64,000 nucleotides of DNA from Fratercula arctica. Taxonomy: Eukaryota > Chordata > Aves > Charadriiformes > Alcidae. The number at the start of each line of letters is the position of its first letter. Position 1 is the first letter of the stretch. The stretch is from NCBI GenBank assembly GCA_947846985.1, contig CANTUZ010000002.1, forward strand, positions 15,200,087 through 15,264,086. Direction: 5' to 3'. The position numbers and the translations under genes were made by a program. The notes under the pieces were generated by a model. It was not told the DNA's origin and made no database searches. It worked only from the letters and a program-made list of their open reading frames with translations. Below are positions 38,201 through 49,672 of the stretch, piece after piece.

Positions 38201-39699
38201 TGCTTCTCACTTCTTGACACTATCATTAAGATTCAGATTAAGGCATACAAATGATGCAAGAGAGGGTGCACTATTCTCGCTATTCTTGATGCACTTTAGA
38301 GACGGGATTACAATCTCTCCTCTCACTTCACAAAATTTCTAAGCTCATTTTACAAGAATCTACATATTTTCACTGCATTTTTAGGACAACCTGGACCTAA
38401 ATATTTTTGCTACTTTTTCCAACTCATGAATTCTAACGTACAAAAATTTCTTCCTTATACAATAATTACTTGAAGTAAAGCTAATTGACTGTGTAGCACT
38501 ATACTTCAAAAATTATTTGGATTCCACACATGGACAGCTGGAAAGTGGGACCATAGGAGCTCACTTTTATACTTCAATATTGTACTCTCCTTTCTCCGCC
38601 CTCTCTCCCACCACAGCTTTGGTGCTAGAATGATGAATATCTTTCTCAACAAGACTCAAACTATTTCCTCCTTTCAAATGTTGTCTGGCTATTATATTCT
38701 CTTGCAAATATTTATTTAAAATAATTCTAAAATAATAACAGGGAAGAGGGAGATAACTTGTCATCTACTGACAATATACTATAATCAAATTCTGCTGACA
38801 GAAATTTGAAGGCAAAATGTATACCCTGCCAGGAAAAGAACTAAGAGAGACCCTGTCTATTTTGGTCAATATAACTACGAAGTAAACTTAGGTACACAGG
38901 AATAGAACTAGATATATCTGCTTTCAGGTAATCATAAAACTTCTGAAGAGTTTATTAAAAATATAGAAAAAAAATAGCTGCTGTCTTACGAAACTGAGCA
39001 TATGCTCATATACAGACTTGACCATTAATGCCTGTGAAGGCTAAAAAAGCACAGTGTTGCTTAGCAGTCATGAAGCCATCTAAATTAAATTGCCATGAAA
39101 ATAAAGTTAAAAATATCTGGAAAGGTATTTCTGTAAGAGTGCTAAGATGCAAAACAAGCAATAAAGAATAACAATCAACTTTTGCTTAAGAAACACCACA
39201 TGTTGCCAGTTGCTGATAGATTCTGGCTACAAACAGCATTCTAACACTGAACTAATGACAGAATATAACACATACTAAAACCAATGTAGGTCATATTAAC
39301 AATTTTCCTCCCTGAACTTCAATATTCGCTTTGTTTTCTCTTCTTGTCTTAATACAAAGTCCAGTGAACTCTGCAGGAGCCTTATGCTAACGTTCTATCT
39401 ACCAACTTTGGAAAAACACCCAAAAAGGCTCACAGTTGTATTTAAGACACAAAGAAGGCTACAAGAAGAAATGAATGAGAAATGGAAGCTGCAAAAGCAA
39501 ATCAACAGAAATCAACAGAAAGCTTGAGACTCCAAAACCACAACCTATTCAGATGAAATTCTCTGTTCCTATGCTTATACCTTTTGTGATTGGCTTACAC
39601 TTTTCTTGGAGGAAGGAGTTTAATTTATGATAAATTTTGCTGAATTCCAGATTGCCAAAGCCCACACTTACTCATTTCTCAGTGTACTTCTCCTTACCC
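32217..39699. other. Intergenic, no gene seen; minor motifs
   Basis: No gene was recognised. At about 33650-33690 a GTATTTAGGCTCCTAAATCC block resembles an old amniote repeat. A-runs lie at 34950-34971 and 35258-35268, and (ATT)n at 36011-36024. A unique stretch with forkhead-type motifs lies at 37.14-37.25 kb. Confidence 0.45.
37140..37250. promoter_or_regulatory. Cluster of forkhead-type motifs, possible enhancer
   Basis: GTAAATA (37161-37167), GTAAACA (37181-37187, forkhead consensus) and CAATAAACG (37234-37242) fall within 82 bp on the same strand, with a CTAATTAAC word at about 37138. The CAATAAACG word also forms one arm of the palindrome at the FZD8 island edge. Enhancer function is a guess. 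Confidence 0.25.
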
Positions 39700-39872
39700 A
39701 AGGATGGCTGCACTACTTGAGATCAAAGGTCCATTTAGCTCGGTATCCTGCTTCCAAAAGTAGCCACAAGTCAGAGCCAAGAGAAGAGAGCAGGAGCAAA
39801 GAAATTAAATACAGTATTTTCCCAGAATAACTCCCCAGCCTTCAACTATATTCCACTCAGGAATTCCTGAGA
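39700..39872 (-). mobile_element. Ancient CR1-like LINE 3' fragment, copy C
   Basis: On the minus strand, AGGAATTCCTGAG is followed after about 110 bases by AGCAGGATACCGAGCTAAAT, then GGACCTTTGATCTCA. These match the corresponding blocks of copies A and B. It is the most decayed of the three. Confidence 0.5.
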
Positions 39873-42800
39873 CTGATGTGATTTATCTGTTTACCTTGAC
39901 CAATAGGTCAAGGTCTTCTCTTTCAAGCACTTAGTCCACTACCCTTGAAACTCACATTTACTGTTTGCATCCACAACACCCCAGAGCAAGGCTACCTTGG
40001 GCAAAGAGCTAAGAACTGTATCGCAGTGACGCTATGTTTTGTGCATATTCAGTCTTCAGTGGATACAGCTACTCCCATTTGCTTACTAAAACCCAGCCAA
40101 AATAAAAAAGTAAGATTGACGCACCCCTTGAAAGAAACTTGGAGTTTTCACATATTCCAGCAAGTCGAGTCCAGTGGGAACTAGCATTCTGAGCGCTGCA
40201 AAATGCTGCAAGAGCAAGAATTATAACAAGGTTGAATATAGCTGGAAAAGCAGGCAGATGTCATGAGTGAAAAAACAGACACCCTAACAAAAGCAGCAAA
40301 AAACCCTCTGTGAGCCTCCCTCAGTCTAACAACTGAATTTTGATCCAAGGAGGTTAAATATAGGGCTGCTTGAAAATTTTCCACTGTATCTATTTTTGAT
40401 GGGAAGTGAGGCTTTCAGCTAAACACTTTTTTGGTTGTTGGTTTTTTTTTTCTTTTGGCATGTCTTAAGTATGTGCTTCTGCAAATACACTTTTCTTACC
40501 AAAAAGCCAAACTTACAAACCAAAATATTTTGATTTAAAACAAAAATGTCATTAAGAAATGCTAGTGTAGCATCTTGTTAAATCTGTGGCTTACCTGCTT
40601 TATGTGGCAGATCTCCTCTATCAACTAGACTTACCATTTAAATGACAGCTCCAATGATCGATCACTTTGAGGGATTCCCTACTTCCAGCACTCCCTTCAA
40701 AGAGGAAAGACCATGGCACAGTGACAAAGGTGCTAGGCAGCCTCAGCCTTGCAGAATAGGACCAGCAGGCGTCCAGACGATGATGTCGGACGAGAACTAC
40801 AGTAACATTTCTCAAATCAAGAAGTTTTAGTTTTCAGACAAAGTCTTCCAGTCCACTGAATTCTGTCAAAACATGTAGCTTTTCCTGGAAAATTAAGACA
40901 AAAATGGAAAAAAATCTTTGTATTTTATTATCAAAAATTCATGCTGGAAATTTCATGGGTCAAACAAGTTCTTATTCATTGACCGGCAGATCCAAACCTA
41001 GCATCTGGATCCATCCACACGCAAGTCAGAAAAACTTTAAACAGCAGTAAAATGTTTCAAATTTTCCATAGCAGTTCTCTTAGCAGGACTGTTCAAAAGC
41101 CAAGGAGCTAAAACCAAACAAAACCAATAAGGGCTCGTTAGATGGGATAACTCAGTGTATGAGTCTTAAGTTATAGAAGACCAACCAGCCTAACATACAA
41201 AAGCAAAGGATGAAGATACGATTCAAACAATGGCTACACTTACTAGGTAAGAAATCTGTAATACAAAAAATCTTTATAGCAAAATGGGCAAAGCGGCAAG
41301 AAAATGAGATATTCCATTCATTATTCCCTTTCAGGGCTCTCTAAGCCAGAGAATTACGCAGAATGAACAAATCTGATAAGACTAATGCAATAAAAAGTGA
41401 GAGTAACAGCTGTCCCATTATGGCTATTATCACCCCTTTTCTTGGAACCCCACAATCCACTGGGAGAACTGAAAGCCTCTCATCGAGACACAGGCCCTGA
41501 CCAGACCAAGAGAGAGAAACACCCAACTAATACTACCAGGGACAACATTAGAAATAAATTTCTAATATCCATCTCTTCCCTTGTGGCTGTTTCCTGCTGT
41601 ACAATTGCATTCCCCCCGCCCCAAAGGCAAAATAAAGAAATCAATCAAGACTGCATCTTTTGTAACACAGTTGTGAGCCCACAAAAGACAACTGCAAAAA
41701 ATCTCATACCAGTGCGGTACTATTTTCTTTTCCCCAACCACACACATAGAGGACTATTACTGCCATCATTAGCACCAACTAAGAACCAAGAAAATTCAAA
41801 GGAACTGGCAAAGGAATATCCTTATTAAAAACTCAGTGGGTAAAACGAAAGGAAGGACATTTTGCTGCTACAGTGAAATTCCTCTCAACACTTTGCTTTT
41901 CAATCACACCATTCTTTTACTAAAATAAAAACAGAGAAAGGTTTTTAAGAGCCAGTTTCTGCTGAGACCACGCACCTGAGAGTTCCATATAAGCAGTTCC
42001 AAACACTGCCTAATGCTGATTCCCTGCACAGAGTTAACATCTTTGACTGTCTAATGTCGTAAAGTGAAAAGTGCTAACACGACTTGTCATTCTCGAGGCC
42101 AATTTATTCATCAAAATTAGCACAAGCCCAAGCCTGCTGTCCTTATTCATATTTGGAATCACCAGCCACTTATGTGTTGTCCCAGCAAAATTAACACAGT
42201 GAAGGATTAGTCAGGATCTAGCCCCAGAGATAAAAAGTTTGTTTAGAGTAAGTGAAATACGAAGAATAAATATTCAAAATGAGTGATGAAAGATATGTTT
42301 GTTATTTCCATTTTAACTCCAGGGCAATGAGTAATTTCAGTAAGAATTTCTTGGTGTGATTTTTATCATTCAATATTTTAAAAATTACTACTGTGCATCC
42401 TCCACCAAAAGTTGGGACGGGAAACAGTGAAACTTAAAAAATGTCCATTTCAAATGTATGCAAAACATTATTGCCTTAGATTATGCTATTACTGATTTAT
42501 GCAGTGCAAAAAGTAGTGTCAGAATTTCTGAACAACTTTGCATTTTTTAAGCATTTAACGACACATGCTCCTCTTCAAATCAGTTATACAAATTTCACTT
42601 TCTCATTATATCTGGGGTTTATCCTTATCCATGTCTTTCAACGCAAAGTGACATTTTTTTCTTCAGTTCACTTCTTACTCGTAAGTGTAGCGCCTCATTA
42701 ATTTCTCATTAATTTCCAGCACATGAGAGGGCATATGCATAAGCTAATGTCTCCATATAGCTCATGCAAAAGTTAAGCAAGTCAAAGTGGACTACACTGC

Positions 42801-43337
42801 CCAATCTTGTCTCCATATCAACTCTGATAGCCCAGACTAGCCTATTGCTGATGGGGCATCCTTAGCTCAAAGCCTTTCATATCTGCTTCTTTCATGTCTA
42901 CTTCCACCAGGCTGGACCAGCCAGCAGAGAGCTGCGTACAGGCTGGGCAAGAGCTCTTGCCAGGAGTCCCATGGCTCCTTGCCGCGTGGCAACTGAGCCG
43001 CTCCAACTCCGATTTACGGCATACGGGAGAGAACCCTGCACTCCCCAGCTTCTCTGTTGCGGTTCTTCCTTATACCCTGTCAGCATCGATACTCAGAATT
43101 GGTAAGAGTTACTTATGCTATTACCCTGTCCACTATCACCTAACCCAAATATAGATGCCACAAAGTTAACACAGGTCAAGTTAATAGATAGAGCATCCTT
43201 AATTCCTCCAGTAGATCTGACATCAAAGACCGGATACACACATCCCATACCATCTTAAGGCCAGATTGTAATTTTCGTTTGGAAGTTGTTCACCCCAGGT
43301 GGCTATGGCTCAGTCAGGTAAGCCAGGTGGTAGACGT
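39873..43337. other. Intergenic, no gene seen
   Basis: No gene was recognised. The longest frame (143 codons, 41397-41828) looks random. The unique stretch at about 42055-42200 is non-repetitive and could be conserved non-coding DNA. Confidence 0.45.
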
Positions 43338-43612
43338 CAGTCTCTTTTCCCAAGTAACAAGAGGACAAGAGGAAATGGCCTCAAGTTGCACCAGGGGAGG
43401 TTTAGATTGGATATTAGGAAAAATTTCCTCACTGAAAGGGTTGTCAAGCATGCTGCCCAGGGAAGTGGCTGAGGCACCATCCCTGGACGTATTTAAAAGA
43501 CGCATAGATCTGGTGCTGCTGAGGGACATGGTTTAGTGGTGGAATTGGTAGGGTTAGGTTAATGGTTGGACTTGATCTTAGGGGTCTTTTCCAACCTAAA
43601 TGATTCTATGGT
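43338..43612 (+). mobile_element. CR1 LINE, 5'-truncated 3' end (different subfamily from 24.1 kb)
   Basis: Starts with CAAGTAACAAGAGGACAAGA and GGAAATGGCCTCAAGTTG. It then runs through GGTTTAGATTGGATATTAGG and GAAGTGGCTGAGGCACC, and ends GGTTGGACTTGATCTTAG, CCAACCTAAATGATTCTATG. An 85-codon frame in it is a by-product of the LINE sequence. Confidence 0.9.
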
Positions 43613-46600
43613 AATGCAGTAGTAGTGGATATTTACCACACGCTTTGGAGGGGTTTATAAACACATTGTTAAAACTGAGGTCCTCAAAACTGACCAAATG
43701 GACTTCCCAACCCGTGCTGGGAGTAATGATGGTGTGTGCGCCATTTGAGCATATATGAGCATTAACGACGTTTTGATGGAGCATGGAGAATCGCGAATAT
43801 CACTGCAGAAGCCACCGGCATGCTAGGGATCTGGACAAGCTTTGGTTTTTAGCAAAGAGTGGTGCATGTGTATACTCTCCTATTACCCACAGAGACCAAG
43901 CTTCTCCTTGTCAGCCTGGACCCACGGAACCTTCCTGAGATTCAGGAGTGCATTTACATACTAACGTTCTAGCGGTTGCCAGAAAGTAAATGGATGATTA
44001 CCTGGGCAATCAGAGGAAGACAAGACTACTCACTATGTGCTTACATATTTAATATGGTTAGCTATTTAACTGCATTATATTTATATTATTCTCCAAATAT
44101 GGTGACAATGAAGCAATGTACTGTCTAACTCACAACAATTTGTCTTCAAAACTCACATCACTTATCATGTCTGAAACATCACATCATGAGGTATTACAAT
44201 CTGTAGCACAGGAAGATTATAAATAAAGCTTGCTAAGATCAAAAAATAATATTAAGGAAAATTAAAAAGATTGCCCTCGAGAACATTTTTTCTTTCGTAA
44301 TCCTTATAATCCATACTTTCTTGGATTCTTTCCTCCTCCATTGTTTCACTAATGAGAAATGAAGCAATATACAATTACACTGAGTGACCCAATCATCAAC
44401 TGCATAGTGTGGGAGAATAAAAGTAAGCCCTTCGATTCATGTTGCCCTCACGCTAAACTGCTCTTCCTACTAACTTCTTATCCTGATTCTGCTGTTTGTG
44501 CTGCTTCTCCAGCGAAGCCTACACATCCAAAGCAGCCTCAGGAAGAAGTCTAATCATGGTCTGCTCCTGAATGTAGGTCTGCTCCTACATTCAGCAGAAA
44601 ATCCTCCAGACACTCTGGGAGCAATCCTCAGAATACAGCACTGATCAATCACTTTGTCATCTTCCTTTATGGTAAAGGGACAGCAAAGTACCATTCCAAC
44701 AGTTCCCCCTTCTTTGCCACCTGCTCGCTGCACTCCAGAAGTAGCTACTGCAGCAGACTGTATTCAGCCCATTTTCTTTTTGCCTAAAGGCTCTCTCACG
44801 TCTCAACAACCAACAGTAGCATCACAGTACTGTGTCCATCCATGATCACATCTGACATCCTTGAAAAGATGTAAACAGAACATTGTTCTTCTCGTCTACA
44901 AGAAGTTCTTATGAATCACAATAAAACACAGGCTGCCTCAGAAGATGTGTCAATTCTGTTTAATTTTTTTGTGAAAGGGAAAACATCCATCAAAATATAT
45001 GATATATATGCACACGTGTACTCTCACACCCATTTCTTTGCAGGTTTCACAGTGCCAGATTTTTACTCATAATTTCTGCTTTGCAGACTTGCAGGAGTAC
45101 AAATCAACATGTTCCTTCCCGTACTTGGACTGCCCATCATGTTGCTCAGTTCTGGATCACACACGGCATGCAGGAGAAGAAGCTGGATTGGAAAAAAAAA
45201 AACACAGTTTCTTTTACCTTTAATTGGTTCCTTTTACAGAAAAGTTGAACCTAGTAAGATGCCACAACTCTACCTTACTCTACTAACCTGCCTGTAATAA
45301 CGTTCTGTCTTCTTGTTCCCATTTACACTGTCCTCAAAAAGTTCCACAGTTTCTGGTTTCACAGTGTTGTTCAACGTACTGGCCGTGCAAAATCCCCAAT
45401 GCCTTGTAGCTCACCAGTACTTGTGTAGGCAGACTCTGGATAAAGCTCTGTGGCCTGCGATAGGACAGAGATCAGCCCAGACAGCCCCTTCTGGGTTTGG
45501 TCCATGAAATTACTGCCTTCAGTCAAGGCTTCATTCTAACAAGATTATTTGAACAATTTCCATGGACTGAGTTCTTCTTTTCAAACATTTTTATAAAAGC
45601 ACCATTCATTGACCTACCCAATGCAGACAATGCCACCCTAAAATTTACTGGAGAACATTAGGTGGGAATTAAACAGCATTTTTTCACTCTTATAAGCTGA
45701 ACATCTGTATTTTTAATAATAAACAAAATGCCATTTAAAATCCTGTATTTTATGTGGAGGTTTTTTTTCAAGTAAAAAAAAAAAAGGTAGAATTCAAGAC
45801 CCAATTTACTACTCTCTCAAACTAAAAAGTCCTGTCATTACCGTTACCTGGTTTGGTGTCATCCACATAATCCCAAATGCAAAGCCTTAGATGCATACAA
45901 AAATTCAGGTTATGTGAGAGGGGCCAGTGACAAGCCTAAATGTTTGAATAAAAGTGGCGCGATACCTATGGCAACAAAGACTTGTAGAAGAGTTACCTAC
46001 TTGTTGGCAATTTTGGTGGTTTGCAAAAGGTTATTGTACCTATAAGATTCTTGCTGGCTTTGTATTTCTGCACGATTTGATGACTGGACACCTGTTTTGA
46101 AATCCCTGCAAAAAGTGCTCTAAAGTAATCTGTATTGCTATAGCAAAGCTCGGCTTTTCCGAAAAAGCAGCCGCTGTATTTTCTGGAATAAACACACAAA
46201 CCATTTTAAAGACTTGACCCCCGATTCCTTCATCTCAGTACTTCTACTGACTTCAGGGAAGTCTCAGCATATGACGAACACAAAATGGGCTGTGATTCCC
46301 CGGCCCTGAGCTATCCAGACTGCTTTTCAGCCACGTAAAGCAAAGCAGCCTCCCCACAGCTGTGCTGTTTTATATACCTGAAAGACAATTTCAAAAATTA
46401 CCATGGTCTTACTAGGGAATTTGGATATGCAATCATTACTAAATTGCCATAAAGTTCCATATTACCAATTTTGTTATTACTGAACAGCGTCAAGACACAC
46501 AGTATCTTTGTGCTGCATCTCTTTTCACGGTCTAAAAAAAAACCACACAAGAGCATATGATCGACTGTAAAAATGAAGCCAAGTGTACTGTTGAGAAACT

Positions 46601-47323
46601 TGGTATTCTCTTATTTCTAGGAGAGTTATAGTGTAATTCTAAACTGTAGCATTCAGCATGTCTCCTGAGTTTCCTTGCTGAAATATTGCAATGGAAATTT
46701 TACAGCATCTGTGTTGCTTTTGGAAGCCATCACCTCACATCTGCTGTCTCTGTAGTGTAGAGCTTAAGTTCAGCGTAAAAAGGTACTTTGTAATAGGCAA
46801 TAGGAATCCTGACAGAGCGGTAATTTACAGACTCACCCAGCTCTCCTGACTACACTCGCTCGTTTTTAACATTCTGTAGAGATTTTTAAGTAAGGTACTC
46901 TTCAAGCAGCCAACAGCATAACAGTCACTTCTTAAAATGGAGCATCGCATCCAGGTCTAGAGACTTTTTACACCTCTGTCAGTCCCGGAGATCTCAGCCA
47001 CATGACAAATTTTTCATTCTGTTTTGTTCACTGGGCATTGTTCAATCTCCTAACACTTTTCAGTAAGGTGTGAACTAAATTAGCACTAAAATAACCTTCG
47101 GAACTTTTGGAAAAGTTCTGGTTTTGACCAGAAATAACAACACATACTTAGTAGTGGGATTTTATTTTTTTTATTTGTTTTTTTTTTTTTTAATTTCCCA
47201 GCCCGAGATGCGAAGCACGGAGGAGGGCGGCTGCGTCCTCCAAGCACCCACCTCTCAGGTCGGAAGGCGACACCTTCCCTCAAGGTGAGCGCTGGACTGG
47301 AGGGAGGGGTTTTGCAAATTACC
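43613..47323. other. Intergenic 5' flank of FZD8, no gene seen
   Basis: AT-rich unique sequence up to a T-rich run (47161-47192) that marks the border with the CpG island. No gene or clear repeat recognised. Confidence 0.5.
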
Positions 47324-47341
47324 CAATAAACGTGTTTATTG
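47324..47341. promoter_or_regulatory. Inverted pair of forkhead/HOX-like sites at the island edge
   Basis: CAATAAAC and its exact inverse GTTTATTG are separated by two bases, forming an 18-bp near-perfect palindrome just outside the CpG-island boundary. Each arm resembles the forkhead-type RTAAAY core and the CAATAAA posterior HOX/CDX core. A TTGCAAATT word lies 5 bp upstream. A binding role is inferred. Confidence 0.4.
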
Positions 47342-47732
47342 CCCCATTATCGCCCATTTCCTCCGCACGGGACAGTCCCTGCGCCCGTTTAAACAGACGG
47401 AGCGGAGCGGCGGGGACTCCGTCAGCACCGCCAGCAAACTCGGGGGGGCTTTTTGTGTTTTGTAGTTGCCCCCCGGACCCCGCTCCGCCGCCCGCGGGAG
47501 ACGGGCCGCCTCCCCCGGCCCCGGCTCCGCTTCTCCCGCCGCCAAACGCGGCCAATCACCCAAAAACACCGTTCCGCGCCGCCGGCTCCCCGCCATCGCG
47601 GCCCTCGCGGCCCCAGCGGGAGCGCCAGGCGCGGCAGCGCGGCAATTAACAAACAAACGCCCCGTCCCGGGAGGACGACAACCCCCCGGGACGGCCCCGC
47701 CGCGCTCCGAGCCCGCGCCCGCCGCCGCTCCC

Positions 47733-47747
47733 CTTAAGGTGGTCCGG
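47733..47747 (+). repeat. CTTAAGG-YGGTCCGG motif, copy 1
   Basis: This 15-bp word (CTTAAGGTGGTCCGG) recurs with one difference at 48851-48865, both on the + strand inside the FZD8 island. Its AT-containing CTTAAGG core stands out in GC-rich DNA. No factor is assigned with confidence. Confidence 0.5.
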
Positions 47748-48850
47748 CCGCGGAGGGGCCGCCCAACGCCGCCACCCGCCTTCCCCGCAGCGGGAAACCG
47801 GCCAGTCCTCGCAGGGCCGGCCCCCGCGGGCCCGGGAGCGGCGGGACAGCGGGCGGCCCCCGGCCTTACGCGGGGAGCGAGACGCCTCAGGCCCCGATGG
47901 ATCCCCGCGGGCGGGGCGGGGAGGGCAGCAGGAGGCACCGCGCCACGGCAGCAGCTCCCGTCTGCTCCCTCCGAGGGCGGCCCGGGCGGGTCACCCCGCC
48001 CTCGGCGGCTCCTCAGCCGGGCACCGCCTCCGCCGCCGGGCTGACGCAAAGCCTCGGGCCCAGCAGGAACCGGGCATCAGGGAGCTCCGGCCGGGCCGCG
48101 GGTCGCTCGCCGGGGCCGCCGGGTTGGAGCTCGGCTCCTCCCGGGGGACTCGAACTGACCGGCCGCGCACACGCACCTGCGGCGGAGGCTGCCCTGCTGG
48201 CGCCCGCGCCGGCTCCCCGCAGGCCCGGAGGAGCTCCGGTCCCCCTGCTGTGCCCACGGCGCCGGTACCCGCTCAGGGAGCTACCGTGCCCGGCATCCGC
48301 AGTTGTACCCGCGCCCGGCTGCGCTGCGGGAATCTCCGCTTTATTGATTTTACGCTTTCTCCCGCTGCGCAGCCCGAGCCGTGGCCCCCAGCGGGGGAAC
48401 ACCCACACCGCGCGTCCCACCAGCGCTGCCCACTCGTGGAGCCCGCAGCCGTGCCGGGACGCGGGAGCCCCGCGGAGGCGAAAGCAGGTGGCGGCGGGCG
48501 CGGTGCCACCGCGTCCCCAGCCCGGCCGCGCCCCCGCCGCCTGCGCCGACACCTGCAGCAGCCGGTCCCCAGGTGGCGGCGGCGCCTGACCGCGCTCCAC
48601 CCAGCATGGGCTGGGAAGTCCCGCGGGTCCCAAGGCTTCCGGACAAAACCGTTTCCCGTGAGGCTCCGGGCAGTTTGTGCTGCCCCTGGAGCGAACCCGA
48701 TCGGAGCGGGAACCCTCTCCTTGCCGCAGCCCAGGCACCCGGCGGGGAGCGTTGCCCAGGCGCAGCCAGCACCTTTCTACGCGACCCGGGACCCGCACCC
48801 CCTCCCTGTCCCCCGCGGCCGCAGGGCCCCGCGCAGCACCTCCGCTCCAC

Positions 48851-48865
48851 CTTAAGGCGGTCCGG
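48851..48865 (+). repeat. CTTAAGG-YGGTCCGG motif, copy 2 (TATA-proximal)
   Basis: CTTAAGGCGGTCCGG matches the 47733 copy at 14 of 15 positions and lies 80 bp upstream of the TATA box, directly before the C-run of the G4 motif. Two same-strand copies 1.1 kb apart in one promoter suggest a shared regulatory site. Function is not known. Confidence 0.5.
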
Positions 48866-48871
48866 GGCCGA

Positions 48872-48898
48872 CCCCCCCCCCGCCCCTCGCCCAGCCCC
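48872..48898 (-). promoter_or_regulatory. G-quadruplex-prone motif next to the TATA box
   Basis: The + strand has a run of ten C's (48872-48881), then CCCC, CCC and CCCC with 1-3 nt spacers. The minus strand therefore carries four G-runs of at least three, separated by short loops, which meets the usual G4 pattern. It ends 47 bp upstream of the TATA box. Folding is inferred. Confidence 0.55.
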
Positions 48899-48920
48899 GC
48901 TGATAGGCGGACGAGGCGAG

Positions 48921-48953
48921 GGGGGCGGGGCCCGGCGGCTCTTGCTATAAATA
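48921..48953 (+). promoter_or_regulatory. FZD8 core promoter: GC box and TATA box
   Basis: A perfect TATAAATA lies at 48946-48953 within otherwise extremely GC-rich DNA. An Sp1-type GGGGGCGGGG lies at 48921-48930, about 16 bp upstream. The usual TATA-to-start spacing of 25-30 bp predicts initiation near 48975, within the GGCCGGAGCGG sequence. TATA boxes are uncommon in CpG-island promoters, so this one probably fixes a focused start site. The start site is inferred, not shown. Confidence 0.75.
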
Positions 48954-48975
48954 TTCATGAGAGCGCGGCGGCCGG

Positions 48976-49672
48976 AGCGGCGCTGCTGGGGCCGGAGAGC
49001 GAGAAGTTGTGCTGAGGCGCGGCCACGATCGCCCCGCGGCTCAGGTTGCGCGACCGGCGGCTAGGGGCGACCGGCTCAGGCTGCCCCCGCCGGCGGCAGC
49101 GGAGGAGGAGACAGAGAGCGAGGACCGGCCGGCTGGCACTCGGCCCGCAGAGCCCGCCGCTCGGGCGGGCGGCAGAAGGAGCCGCTCCGGCCGCCCCAGC
49201 ACCGGCCCCACCGCTGCCCGCCTGCTCGGGGCGGTGGGAGCCCGGCGCCGCGGGGCGCACCGCCCGGTCCCGGGGACGCCTCAGCCATCTTGACCGCGCC
49301 GGGCGGGTGCTGATAGCGAAACTTCTGCCGCCGCCGCTCCGTGCCCGGCCGGCGCTGGGGCAGCGGCGACCCCCTCCCCCCCCCGCGCAGCCAGCCCCGC
49401 CAGGAGCGATGCGACGGCGGCTGAGGGGCCTTCCCTGAGCGGACCCCCCTCCTCCGGCACCGCGCGGGGGCTCGCCGGCGGCTCCCCCTCCCTCCTTCCG
49501 GGCGACGGAGCCCCGCGGGGGCTGCCAGCCCTCTCGCCTGCGGCCGGCACGGAGGGGGCCGCCCCCCGCCCCCCAGAGGGGTAGCCGGGGCGGGTGGGTG
49601 CTGTGGCGCCGCGCTGCCCCTGGCTGCCGAGCGGGACGGGAGAAGAGCCGGGGCCGCCGCCCGCCGCCGAGC
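48976..49672 (+). other. Predicted FZD8 5' untranslated region
   Basis: This is the span between the start site predicted from the TATA box and the FZD8 ATG. It is GC-rich, has no obvious need for splicing, and contains only one upstream ATG (49409). Its length (about 700 nt) and GC content predict strong secondary structure and cap-dependent translational control. The start coordinate is approximate. Confidence 0.6.
49409..49438 (+). promoter_or_regulatory. Upstream ORF (9 codons) in the FZD8 leader
   Basis: The only ATG in the predicted leader opens a 9-codon frame (MRRRLRGLP) that ends in TGA, 234 nt before the FZD8 ATG. Its context has G at -3 but C at +4, so leaky scanning past it is likely. 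The ample spacing would also allow reinitiation. A regulatory rather than protein role is inferred; the Arg-rich peptide may simply reflect GC bias. Confidence 0.45.

Noticed and set aside
41397..41828. 143-codon frame, + strand
   Set aside because: Composition and lack of any recognisable motif suggest a chance frame.
43279..43536. 85-codon frame, + strand
   Set aside because: Lies mostly within a CR1 3' end and reflects the LINE sequence.
49598..49672. N-terminal extension of FZD8 by 25 codons
   Set aside because: It would need a GTG start. The ATG at 49673 has an excellent context and begins the conserved signal peptide.
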